Assembly: GCF_003946405.1 (NCBI RefSeq)
Contig: NZ_RHOG01000002.1
Coordinates: 1 to 64,000 of the forward strand
DNA: 64,000 nt
Direction of reading: 5' to 3'
Origin: Lacticaseibacillus yichunensis
GTDB taxonomy: Bacteria > Bacillota > Bacilli > Lactobacillales > Lactobacillaceae
Positions 34,587 to 41,581 of this stretch are shown one piece after another; position 1 is the first letter of the stretch; every line of letters begins with the position of its first letter. Under the pieces are notes generated by a model that searched no databases, was not told where the DNA came from, and saw nothing but the letters and a program-made list of their open reading frames with translations. The position numbers and the translations under genes were made by a program.

Positions 34587-34946
34587 TCAGTGGCTTTTGG
34601 GCCGGGTGTTATACCCGCGGTCATCAAAAGGCTGCAGGCGCTCAAGCCATTCCTCTTTCAGCAGCTTGACCGCATGGCGCAGATTGGCAACATCGTCAGT
34701 CTTTTCTTCCCACAATACCTTATAAGTAAAGGCATCCGCGCCATATTCATCCCAATCACGCTGCAAGGCAGTCTGTCCATAGGCGTGGTTGTTGAGGTTT
34801 GTCTGATAATAGCCCCACCGATTTTTAGTGTTCGGCACCGCATCGATATAGATCTTATGAGTCACGGTATTCGTGAGCTGAATCACGCCATAATAGGTCG
34901 GCTGCAGCTTATAGTCGCGAATTTTTGTTTTCCGGTCTTCGTTCAT
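34587..34946 (-). CDS. GIY-YIG-like small protein with altered motif
   Basis: A 119-residue protein that resembles the GIY-YIG nuclease fold: YYGVIQLTNTVTHKIYIDAV stands in place of GIY...YIG, then a conserved Arg in NRWGYYQTN, WDEYGADAFTYKVLWE, and a C-terminal Glu-rich helix ending EEWLERL. The second motif reads YID rather than YIG, so nuclease activity is uncertain. ATG 34946 has AAGGAG upstream, 10 bp after the DUF2087 regulator, with which it shares a promoter. Confidence 0.75.
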   Translation of the reverse strand: MNEDRKTKIRDYKLQPTYYGVIQLTNTVTHKIYIDAVPNTKNRWGYYQTNLNNHAYGQTALQRDWDEYGADAFTYKVLWEEKTDDVANLRHAVKLLKEEWLERLQPFDDRGYNTRPKSH

Positions 34947-34956
34947 GTTTGTCTCC

Positions 34957-35658
34957 TTAAAAGATCCGCCAATAGGTCCGCTCATCGGCCGTCCGTGCTA
35001 AAAACTGATAGTCGACGAGGTAGCGTTTGAGTGTGGTATGGTCAGGAAAAATTGCGTTAAGCAGCTGATCGACTTCGGTCCGCGAATACTGCCGGTCAAA
35101 AATAAATTCCTGCCTGAGCCGATACAGCACGGCAATGATTTTTTTCTGTCCTTTCGGCAACCGGGTGAGCGTCAAGCGACCATTTTCTTCATCAAAGAAT
35201 TTGTCGACGATGGTCTGATACTCAGCAGCCGTGATCTTGAAGCGCGCATCTTGGCGTTCAACGCCCGGTGGCATCGGCAACCACGGCTGCGGCTTGACTT
35301 GGCCAAACCCGGCCTGATATTGCGCGAGATACAACCGCGCTTGTTTCGCCTTTTCCCGAAATGTGAAGCGCTGGTGCCGGACCGTCGCCAAGCTCACCTG
35401 CAGTTTTGCGGCGATCTGTGCATCGCTCTCCCCTGCGGCAAACGCGGCTAACAAGGTCTGCTGCGTGGCTGTGAGCGTGTTATATTTGTCCGTGGTCGCT
35501 AATATCGCGTGATCCGCTCCTCCGTGGGCTTGCTGAACATGCGCGGTGATCGACTCACGAGAAGGCGTGGTGTACGAACAATAAAGGCACACCCAGAGGT
35601 CCCCAACTTGGTGGTACCCTTGCGCCAACGCTTCTGTTGTCAGTGTCAATGGATCCAT
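34957..35658 (-). CDS. DUF2087 regulator with N-terminal zinc finger and LuxR-type helix-turn-helix
   Basis: A 233-residue protein with three parts. A C2H2-type finger at about residues 23-46 (WVCLYCSYTT then HVQQAHG) comes first. A GerE/LuxR helix-turn-helix covers 60-105 (LTATQQTLLAAFAAGESDAQ, SLATVRHQRF). A C-terminal DUF2087 domain covers 160-233 (LPKGQKKIIAVLYRLRQEF). DUF2087 occurs in small transcription regulators; the finger is an unusual addition. The ATG follows GAGGTGA. A consensus promoter containing a palindrome lies directly upstream. Confidence 0.85.
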   Translation of the reverse strand: MDPLTLTTEALAQGYHQVGDLWVCLYCSYTTPSRESITAHVQQAHGGADHAILATTDKYNTLTATQQTLLAAFAAGESDAQIAAKLQVSLATVRHQRFTFREKAKQARLYLAQYQAGFGQVKPQPWLPMPPGVERQDARFKITAAEYQTIVDKFFDEENGRLTLTRLPKGQKKIIAVLYRLRQEFIFDRQYSRTEVDQLLNAIFPDHTTLKRYLVDYQFLARTADERTYWRIF

Positions 35659-35677
35659 CAACGATCACCTCGTCAAA

Positions 35678-35706
35678 AATATACCGTTGTTGACGAATAC
35701 TGTCAA
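35678..35706 (-). promoter_or_regulatory. Promoter of the DUF2087/GIY-YIG-like pair
   Basis: Perfect TTGACA (35701-35706) and TATATT (35678-35683) are spaced by 17 bases on the minus strand, 20 bases ahead of the gene. Confidence 0.85.
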
Positions 35707-35707
35707 C
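35689..35707. promoter_or_regulatory. Palindromic operator candidate GTTGAC-N7-GTCAAC
   Basis: An exact 6-bp inverted repeat overlaps the -35 box and spacer. Binding here would occlude RNA polymerase; autorepression by the DUF2087 regulator is the simplest reading. Confidence 0.6.
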
Positions 35708-35784
35708 ATCATCCGAAACGATTCGAGCGACCCACCACGCCTCAACCTCGGGCCGACTCATGTGCGGCCCTCTCATTGAGAATC

Positions 35785-35845
35785 AAAAAAGCGCTAGGTC
35801 ACGCGCCTCCGAGTATTTCGGTGGCCTCATAGCTTAGCGCTTTTT
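35785..35845. terminator. Bidirectional terminator
   Basis: AAAAAAGCGCTA and TAGCGCTTTTT pair over a ~38-base interior. It lies between the HesB-like stop and the DUF2087 promoter and serves the HesB-like gene's transcript only if that runs toward it on the plus strand; on the minus strand it would insulate the HesB-like gene from upstream sequence. Confidence 0.6.
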
Positions 35846-35870
35846 GTGTCTGAGCTTACAGGATTCTTTT

Positions 35871-36170
35871 TTATCCCTGCTCAGTAAACGTATAGACAGG
35901 CTCGTCTCGGTGCGCATCATAATCGACCGCCATATCGAGACCATTGAAAAACCAGGCATCCCCGGCAGTCACATAATAATGGATCCCGTCTTTAAGAAAG
36001 TCTTCAACGACCTCTGCAGGCGTGTCGTCTCGGGTCATGCCAACGGAAAAGCCATCATGCACATTTGTCTTGCCGTACACTTTTCCAAAAAAGCGAATGC
36101 CTGCACCAGCTGGCAACGCGAGCTCGTCGCGAAACCACTTGCTTGCGGCGTCTGTCATTGTGATGGCCAT
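35871..36170 (-). CDS. HesB-like / iron-sulfur biosynthesis family protein (YneR type)
   Basis: A 99-residue HesB-like protein: MTDAASKWFRDELALPAGAGIRFFGKVYG and DGFSVGMTRDDT. The three Cys used by true A-type iron-sulfur carriers are absent, as in the YneR subgroup of lactobacilli, so carrier function is doubtful. ATG 36170 has AAGGAGG upstream. It is separated from liaR by the hairpin repeat array. Confidence 0.85.
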   Translation of the reverse strand: MAITMTDAASKWFRDELALPAGAGIRFFGKVYGKTNVHDGFSVGMTRDDTPAEVVEDFLKDGIHYYVTAGDAWFFNGLDMAVDYDAHRDEPVYTFTEQG

Positions 36171-36233
36171 TTGAATTCCTCCTTGTAAGTTGCGGAGAGC
36201 GGGGACGTCAAAATCACGGGCTTGCGCACCCTG

Positions 36234-36360
36234 CAGTTGGGCTTCGGTGCGCATGGGTGGGACATTTAGCTGGCCCCGGCACTCGATGGCCAACTGCGCC
36301 ATCCAGCGCCAGGGCCAAGCTAACTGCCCACCCATAATCGCGCACCGAAGCACCCTATTT
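36234..36360 (+). repeat. Dispersed hairpin repeat, copy B
   Basis: It starts CAGTTGGGCTTCGGTGCG and ends CGCACCGAAGCACCCTATT. The two arms are near-perfect complements (GGTGCGCATGGGTGGG against CCCACCCATAATCGCGCACC). About 40 bases before it (36190-36233) look like a remnant of another unit ending GCACCCT. Confidence 0.85.
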
Positions 36361-36483
36361 CAGTTGGGCTTCGGCCCGCATGGCGGGGACATCTAACTGG
36401 CTCGTGCGCTCGAGGCGAAGTGCGCCTCAAGCACCCGAGCCAAGTTACCTGCCCCGCCATCCCGCGGGCCTACGCACCCTATT
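36361..36483 (+). repeat. Dispersed hairpin repeat, copy C (tandem to B)
   Basis: It has the same orientation as B: CAGTTGGGCTTCGGCCCG at the start, apical arms GGCTCGTGCGCTCGAGGC and GCCTCAAGCACCCGAGCC, then CATCCCGCGGGCC and GCACCCTATT. Its last bases supply the stop codon of liaR. Confidence 0.85.
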
Positions 36484-37117
36484 CTTTTTCCACTATTCCG
36501 TGCTGGAAGGCGTAGATCGCGGCTTGGGTGCGGTCTTCTACTTCTAGTTTGGCCAGGATGTTTGAGACATGGGTCTTGACGGTTTTGAGCGTGATGAACA
36601 ACTCGTCCGCGATCTCCTGGTTGGAGCGGCCCTTGGCGATCAGTTGCAGCACTTCTCGCTCACGGTTGGTCAGGTCGTCGTAAAGTTCCTGCTTTGGTTT
36701 TTGCGTCAGCCGGTTCATCATTTTCGTCGTGACCTGGGGTTCGAGCACCGATTCCCCTTTGGCGGTCTGCCTGATCGCACTGGCGATCTCTTCGGCCGTT
36801 GCGGTCTTCAATATGTAGCTCGCCGCCCCGGCTTCAAGGGCGGGATAAACTTTTTCATCATCGATAAAACTGGTGAGGATGATGATACGTGCCTCGGGCC
36901 ATGTCGCCAAAATACGCTTGGTGGCCTCGATGCCGTCCATGTTGGGCATCACAAGGTCCATCAAGATCACATCGGGCCGCAATGCCAAGGCCATGTCGAG
37001 GCCTTCTTGTCCGTCTTTGGCTTCGCCAGCCACGGTGAGGTCTGGCTGCACACCGAGATAGGTCGAGATGCCCAAGCGCACCATTTCGTGGTCGTCCACG
37101 ATCAATACTTTAATCAT
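36479..37117 (-). CDS. liaR: Response regulator LiaR/VraR, NarL family
   Basis: A 212-residue cell-envelope stress regulator. The receiver domain has Asp in ILMDLVMPNMDG near residue 55, Thr in ILTSF and Lys in ILKTA. The C-terminal LuxR helix-turn-helix is LTNREREVLQLIAKGRSNQE. It is translated with liaS (8-base overlap). Targets in relatives include its own operon and wall-stress genes. The TAG stop lies in the edge of repeat copy C. Confidence 0.94.
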   Translation of the reverse strand: MIKVLIVDDHEMVRLGISTYLGVQPDLTVAGEAKDGQEGLDMALALRPDVILMDLVMPNMDGIEATKRILATWPEARIIILTSFIDDEKVYPALEAGAASYILKTATAEEIASAIRQTAKGESVLEPQVTTKMMNRLTQKPKQELYDDLTNREREVLQLIAKGRSNQEIADELFITLKTVKTHVSNILAKLEVEDRTQAAIYAFQHGIVEKE

Positions 37118-38174
37118 TGCTTACTTCCTTTGATAATGGGACGCGCACTTCCACGCTGGTCCCTTGGTCTGGAAAACTGATCACCTTTGCCGTTCCGCCG
37201 AGGCTTTCAGCACGTTCCTTGATATTCGACAAGCCATAGCTGCCGGTCGTATTTTCGGTGGCCGGATCAAAGCCCACCCCGTCATCGACCACACGCAACA
37301 CGACGCTAGTGTCGAGGTCCTTGAGATAGACCTCCAGTGTTTTGGCCTTGGCGTGGCGCAGGGTGTTACTGAGTAGCTCCTGCACGATCCGAAAAAGATT
37401 GTCCTCGCTGGCCGCGGAGAGATGGACATCCGCGAGCTCCCATTTGATCTGAATGCGGATCTTCGTCTGCAGTTCCTGCAAAAGTGCAATGATGCCCTGC
37501 TTCAGGGACTTGCCCTCAAGCGTCGTCGGCCGCAAATGCAAAAGCAGCGCGCGCATCTCGGCTTGAGCCTCGTTGATCACGCCTTCAATGGTCGTGATCT
37601 GTTTGAGCTCCGGCGCTTCCGGCGTATTCTGATTCACGACCGAGCGCAACGCCGACAGCATCATCATCGCGGCAAAAAGCTGTTGAGAAACGGAATCATG
37701 CAGCTCACGGGCTAAGCGATGGCGTTCCTGAGTCAGAATCTCTTCCTTCGTTTCGCCGGCGATCACAACAGGCGACGCCGAATAACGAGCGACCTCGCGC
37801 TGTAAGCGTATCATTTTTTGCCGCAACGCTTCAAGCATCTTTGCAACATCGCCGCCAAGCGCCGTTTCGGCCTCACCTTGCCGGGCAAAAACAGGAGCCT
37901 CAAGTTGGCCAGCCGCCAGTTGGGAAAGTCGTTTGGTCAACTGATTGTGTTGGTAACGCGCCAGGCCATAACTGGTCGCCGCTACCAAGACCGCGATCAA
38001 CAGGGCGCCTGCGATCACATAGGTCAAAAGCGGCGCACCAAAAGTGGTTTGTTGAAGTAGCGCCCACATCTTATCGAGATGGCCACTGGCAACCGCCAGC
38101 ATCAAAAACAGTTCCAGTAGCAAGATCGAGATAAGCGCGATGAAAAATTGCCAAGCCAATCGGATCCAATTCAT
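37110..38174 (-). CDS. liaS: Sensor histidine kinase LiaS/VraS
   Basis: A 354-residue kinase with two N-terminal membrane helices (about residues 8-30 and 48-70) and a very short external loop, so it senses within the membrane. A HAMP-like linker is followed by the HisKA_3 motif RHRLARELHDSVSQQL (His near 182) and the ATPase boxes NTLRHAKA, VVDDGVGFDP and GSYGLSNIKERA. ATGA overlap with liaF indicates coupling. Confidence 0.94.
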   Translation of the reverse strand: MNWIRLAWQFFIALISILLLELFLMLAVASGHLDKMWALLQQTTFGAPLLTYVIAGALLIAVLVAATSYGLARYQHNQLTKRLSQLAAGQLEAPVFARQGEAETALGGDVAKMLEALRQKMIRLQREVARYSASPVVIAGETKEEILTQERHRLARELHDSVSQQLFAAMMMLSALRSVVNQNTPEAPELKQITTIEGVINEAQAEMRALLLHLRPTTLEGKSLKQGIIALLQELQTKIRIQIKWELADVHLSAASEDNLFRIVQELLSNTLRHAKAKTLEVYLKDLDTSVVLRVVDDGVGFDPATENTTGSYGLSNIKERAESLGGTAKVISFPDQGTSVEVRVPLSKEVSND

Positions 38175-38887
38175 ACGCGCAACACCTCCACATCCCCAAC
38201 CAAGACGTTGAGAATCAAATGAACACGGCGGGTGGCGTCATCATAATCGCTGCTGAAATGCTTGACCGTTTCGTTTTGCATATGGAACTCCTGGTCATCG
38301 ATTGTCAGGGTGCCCAGCATCGCAGAGTGGTCGACCATCACGCCGACACCGATTGGCACGAGCACACGCGTTTTCCCAAACCCCTTGCGAACGACCACCA
38401 CATTGTCGCCGGCCGGCAAAAACGTGTTGCCAAGGTCGATGATGGTGTCACCCATGCCAACAGTGAGATTGATGTCATCCCACTCAAAAACCTCGGCGCC
38501 GATCGTTTCATTGCCAAACCAAGGGTGCCGCTTCACCTGACCGGCTTTGGCGGACGGATTCCTGGTCTCAACAGAGACAAAGCGTTTTTGTTGCCAAGGC
38601 TTCTTGACGGTCGTTTCGCCACTTGGCTTGCTGGACAAGGCGATGATCGCGACCAGGGCCGCAAATAGCACCAGCCAAAACGCCGGATTGATCATGACCG
38701 AAACGGCCAGCGTGATGCCGCCAATCGTGCACCACACCCCCGCCGAGCGATGGCGCTTCACGCCGATCGCAAGCAATAAGGCGCCAAGCACGACGCCGAT
38801 CAGTGCCGGTGGGTTCGTCACGATCTGAAAACCGAGCCAAAGTAAGAGCCCGCCTTCAAGTAGCCCAAACACGCGCCAATGTGACAT
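38171..38887 (-). CDS. liaF: LiaF-like envelope stress inhibitor
   Basis: A 238-residue protein. The N-terminal part has four hydrophobic segments (residues 5-85). The C-terminal cytoplasmic domain includes NETIGAEVFEWDDINLTVGMGDTIIDLGNT, the conserved LiaF/YvqF core. In Bacillus LiaF holds LiaS inactive without stress. ATG 38887 follows GGGAGGTG. It is the first gene of liaFSR; a TATAAT -10 element lies at 38916-38921. Confidence 0.92.
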   Translation of the reverse strand: MSHWRVFGLLEGGLLLWLGFQIVTNPPALIGVVLGALLLAIGVKRHRSAGVWCTIGGITLAVSVMINPAFWLVLFAALVAIIALSSKPSGETTVKKPWQQKRFVSVETRNPSAKAGQVKRHPWFGNETIGAEVFEWDDINLTVGMGDTIIDLGNTFLPAGDNVVVVRKGFGKTRVLVPIGVGVMVDHSAMLGTLTIDDQEFHMQNETVKHFSSDYDDATRRVHLILNVLVGDVEVLRV

Positions 38888-39013
38888 CTCTCGACACCTC
38901 CCCTTTTTACCATCTATTATACCGAACACCACCACGTTGAGCTTACGGCTTGCGACTGATTTCGCGCGGGATGGCCCCGTGAATTCTCAGCCGGGCCCCA
39001 CGCGCCACCTCAT

Positions 39014-39040
39014 AAAAAAAACACGCCGCCGCGTGTTTTT
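39014..39040 (-). terminator. Terminator after greA
   Basis: AACACGC and GCGTGTT pair around GGCG, followed by eight Ts on the minus strand. The ~120 bp between it and liaF holds only the liaF promoter region. Confidence 0.9.
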
Positions 39041-39052
39041 CCCCGAAATGCT

Positions 39053-39529
39053 TTAGCCTTCGACTTTGGTGATCTTAACGGTCATGTCGCCGCCAGGAGT
39101 GTTAATGGTGACCACATCCCCGACCTTTTTGCCAATCAAGCCCGCTGCGATCGGTGAATCATTGGAGATCTTGCCGTTGAACGCATCCGCTTCCGCCGAA
39201 CCCACGATCTCGTATGTTTCAGGCTCATCATCGCCTTCTTCAACAAAGGTGATCTTCTTGCCGATCGACACTTCATCGGCGGCCACGGAATTGGCGTCGA
39301 TGATCTGCGCATAACGCAGCTGCGTTTCGATGGTAATGATGCGCGTCTCAAGCGTGCTTTGTTCGTCCTTGGCACTTTCGTATTCAGAGTTTTCGGACAG
39401 ATCGCCGAATCCACGTGCGACCTTGATTCGCTCGATCACTTCCGGCCGCTTCACAGTTTTTAAGTTTTCTAGTTCTTGTTCCAGCTTGACTTTGCCGTCA
39501 GCTGTCATCGGATAGACTTTATCCGCCAT
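39053..39529 (-). CDS. greA: Transcription elongation factor GreA
   Basis: A 158-residue factor that triggers transcript cleavage in backtracked RNA polymerase. The N-terminal coiled coil (residues 8-75) carries the acidic tip in [16 protein letters not shown]. The C-terminal FKBP-like domain ends [21 protein letters not shown]-like sequence. The mltG-udk-greA order is common in Bacilli. Confidence 0.97.
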   Translation of the reverse strand: MADKVYPMTADGKVKLEQELENLKTVKRPEVIERIKVARGFGDLSENSEYESAKDEQSTLETRIITIETQLRYAQIIDANSVAADEVSIGKKITFVEEGDDEPETYEIVGSAEADAFNGKISNDSPIAAGLIGKKVGDVVTINTPGGDMTVKITKVEG

Positions 39530-39605
39530 AACGATCCCTCAATTCCATTTTTTGTGTATCTAAACAACGATGCTACGTGCTGACGTGCGCAATGTCAATG
39601 AAAAT

Positions 39606-40244
39606 TCACTCGCGCAGGCCACGCTCGGCCAAGATTGCCCGGATCTTGGTGACCAGCAGATCGATTGCGACCGTGTTCCGCCCGCCCTCTGGCACGATGA
39701 TGTCGGCGTAGCGCTTGGTCGGCTCGATGAACTGATGATAGGACGGCTTGACCGTGGTGAGATACTGCTGAATCACATCATCCAGACTGCGCCCACGTTC
39801 GGCCATGTCGCGCTTGATGCGCCGAATCACCCGAATGTCGTCGTCGGTGTCGACATAAACTTTGATGTCCATCAGGTCGCGCAGGGTCTCGTCTGCCAAG
39901 ATCAGAATTCCCTCGACAATGATCACATCCCGAGGCGCGACATGGACCACCTCGCTTGCCCGGTTATGAATCGTGTAGTCATAGACCGGCTTTTCGATCG
40001 GCCGCCGTGCGATCAGATCAGTGAGCTGCTGGTGAAGCAGCGGCGTGTCGAAGGCAAGGGGGTGATCATAGTTGATCTTCCGCCGCTCCTCAAAGGGCAA
40101 GTCGCTATGTTTGTAATACGAATCCTGCTCAAGCAGCAGGAGCGAGTGCCCGGAAAAATTATCGAAGATCGCCCGAGCGACCGACGTCTTCCCACTGGCC
40201 GAGCCGCCTGTCACCCCGATCACGATCGGTTTTTGTGCATCCAC
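39606..40244 (-). CDS. udk: Uridine kinase
   Basis: A 212-residue kinase that phosphorylates uridine and cytidine for pyrimidine salvage. P-loop GGSASGKTS lies near residue 14; [21 protein letters not shown] and the lid [13 protein letters not shown] follow. It lies downstream of mltG. Two hairpins (40275-40297 and 40317-40349) lie between them, so read-through may be limited. Confidence 0.96.
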   Translation of the reverse strand: MDAQKPIVIGVTGGSASGKTSVARAIFDNFSGHSLLLLEQDSYYKHSDLPFEERRKINYDHPLAFDTPLLHQQLTDLIARRPIEKPVYDYTIHNRASEVVHVAPRDVIIVEGILILADETLRDLMDIKVYVDTDDDIRVIRRIKRDMAERGRSLDDVIQQYLTTVKPSYHQFIEPTKRYADIIVPEGGRNTVAIDLLVTKIRAILAERGLRE

Positions 40245-40274
40245 TTAAAAGCCTCCACTATCAAAAATCTGAGA

Positions 40275-40297
40275 CGGGTTTGGAACTGCCAAACCCG
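40275..40297. other. 9-bp hairpin between mltG and udk
   Basis: CGGGTTTGG and CCAAACCCG flank AACTG. It is not directly followed by a T run; on the minus strand ATTTTT comes six bases later. It may protect or weakly terminate the transcript. Confidence 0.5.
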
Positions 40298-40316
40298 CGA
40301 TTTAGCCCACTGCCAA

Positions 40317-40349
40317 CAAAAACTGGACCAGCCCAGCTGATCCAGTTTT
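40317..40349 (-). terminator. Terminator after mltG
   Basis: AAAACTGGA and TCCAGTTTTT pair, ending in Ts on the minus strand, just beyond the mltG stop. Confidence 0.75.
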
Positions 40350-40355
40350 GCTCGG

Positions 40356-41504
40356 TCACTGACCGTTATCCGCCGCAAATTTTGCCACGTTGGCATCATG
40401 TGCTTCACGCGTTGTCGCGTACAAGATCTCACCGGTCTTGAGGTTCGCGACGAAGTACAGATAATTTTTGTCACGATCAAGCGGCGACAGCACCGCGGAG
40501 ATCGACGCTTCACTTGGCGAGTCGAACGGCCCCGGCCCGTAGCCAGTATTGACGTACAGGTTATATGGGCTGTCCACCGCGGTATCGGTGTTGGTCAGAT
40601 GTGTTTTATGCGTATTCAACGCGTACATGACCGAAATATCGGATTGAAGCGGCATCTTGACCGCAAGCCGGTTCAGGAAGACGCCTGCGATCGTGCGCCG
40701 ATCATTGGCCGTGCTACCTTCGCGTTCGACCAAACTGGCCAGCGTCATCACTTCTTGGACCTTGTAGCCCTGCTTGTTGATGCTGGTGTAGTACTGCTGC
40801 AAGATGCTGTCAGTCTTTTGCACCATTTGCGCGACAAGCGTCTTCAAGGTCTCTTTCTTGGTGATCGTGTAGGTCGCCGGGAACAGATAGCCTTCCAGCC
40901 GGTACCGCACATCCTTGGCTTGCGCCGCCGACGTCAACAGCTTTGGATAATCCTTGGCCAGCTTGGCGAAAAATGTCTCGTTTTTCATCAAGTCGAGGAA
41001 TTTCTCCTTGGACATGTTGGCGTTCTTGGACTTAAGCTTCTCGATCACATCGCCGATCTGCTCGACTGTGACGCCTTCTTTGACCAACACGGTGCCGATC
41101 TGGTTATCGCCTGTGCTCCCTGCACGAAGCTCACCGACGATCTGCTGCAAGGTGTTCGCCTGGGTAAAGGTATAGTCACCCGCTTTAAAATTCGTATAAC
41201 TATGAAATTTCACATAGTAGTTGAACACAGTGGCCGACTTGATGATCTTTTTGTTTTGCAGCGTGGCCCCGATCTCTTTGGTGCTCGAGCCGATCGGAAT
41301 GTGCACGGTGATGCGGTCGGTGGCTTTCTCGTTGACCGGCTCCAGCGAGGATTTCACATACCGATAGCCCATGAGCCCGACGATCACGAGCAACACGACC
41401 ACAATGCCCACGACCCACAGCACAATGCGGTTGACGACCCGCGATTCCGCCTGATGCAGCGATTTTTTTCGAGATCCTTGATCATTTGGCGTCTGATTAT
41501 CCAC
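40356..41504 (-). CDS. mltG: Endolytic murein transglycosylase MltG
   Basis: A 382-residue membrane-anchored enzyme that cleaves nascent glycan strands. A cytoplasmic tail is followed by one helix (residues 28-50), a LysM-like region and the YceG catalytic domain with Glu in LASLVEREG near 255, then NTYGPGPFDSPSEA-type sequence (here NLYVNTGYGPGPFDSPSEAS). The start is GTG with GAGGAGGG upstream. It is the first gene ahead of udk and greA. Confidence 0.95.
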   Translation of the reverse strand: MDNQTPNDQGSRKKSLHQAESRVVNRIVLWVVGIVVVLLVIVGLMGYRYVKSSLEPVNEKATDRITVHIPIGSSTKEIGATLQNKKIIKSATVFNYYVKFHSYTNFKAGDYTFTQANTLQQIVGELRAGSTGDNQIGTVLVKEGVTVEQIGDVIEKLKSKNANMSKEKFLDLMKNETFFAKLAKDYPKLLTSAAQAKDVRYRLEGYLFPATYTITKKETLKTLVAQMVQKTDSILQQYYTSINKQGYKVQEVMTLASLVEREGSTANDRRTIAGVFLNRLAVKMPLQSDISVMYALNTHKTHLTNTDTAVDSPYNLYVNTGYGPGPFDSPSEASISAVLSPLDRDKNYLYFVANLKTGEILYATTREAHDANVAKFAADNGQ

Positions 41505-41545
41505 GAGTCGCCCTCCTCATTGCAAACATACTGCTGATATTATAC

Positions 41546-41571
41546 AAAAACCTGCCGCAAAAAGCGACAGG
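41546..41571 (-). terminator. Terminator after pheT
   Basis: CCTGTCGC and GCGGCAGG pair around TTTTT and are followed by five Ts on the minus strand. A TATAAT (41539-41544) directly behind it may belong to the mltG promoter. Confidence 0.85.
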
Positions 41572-41581
41572 CTCCCGTGAT

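Noticed and set aside
38935-39012. Further copy of the dispersed hairpin repeat between liaF and greA
   Set aside because: GCGCGGGATGG and GGGCC blocks recall the family, but the conserved ends and apical loop are missing.
40398-41537. 379-codon plus-strand frame opposite mltG
   Set aside because: Antisense to the MltG gene, Arg/His/Gln-rich and without a ribosome site.
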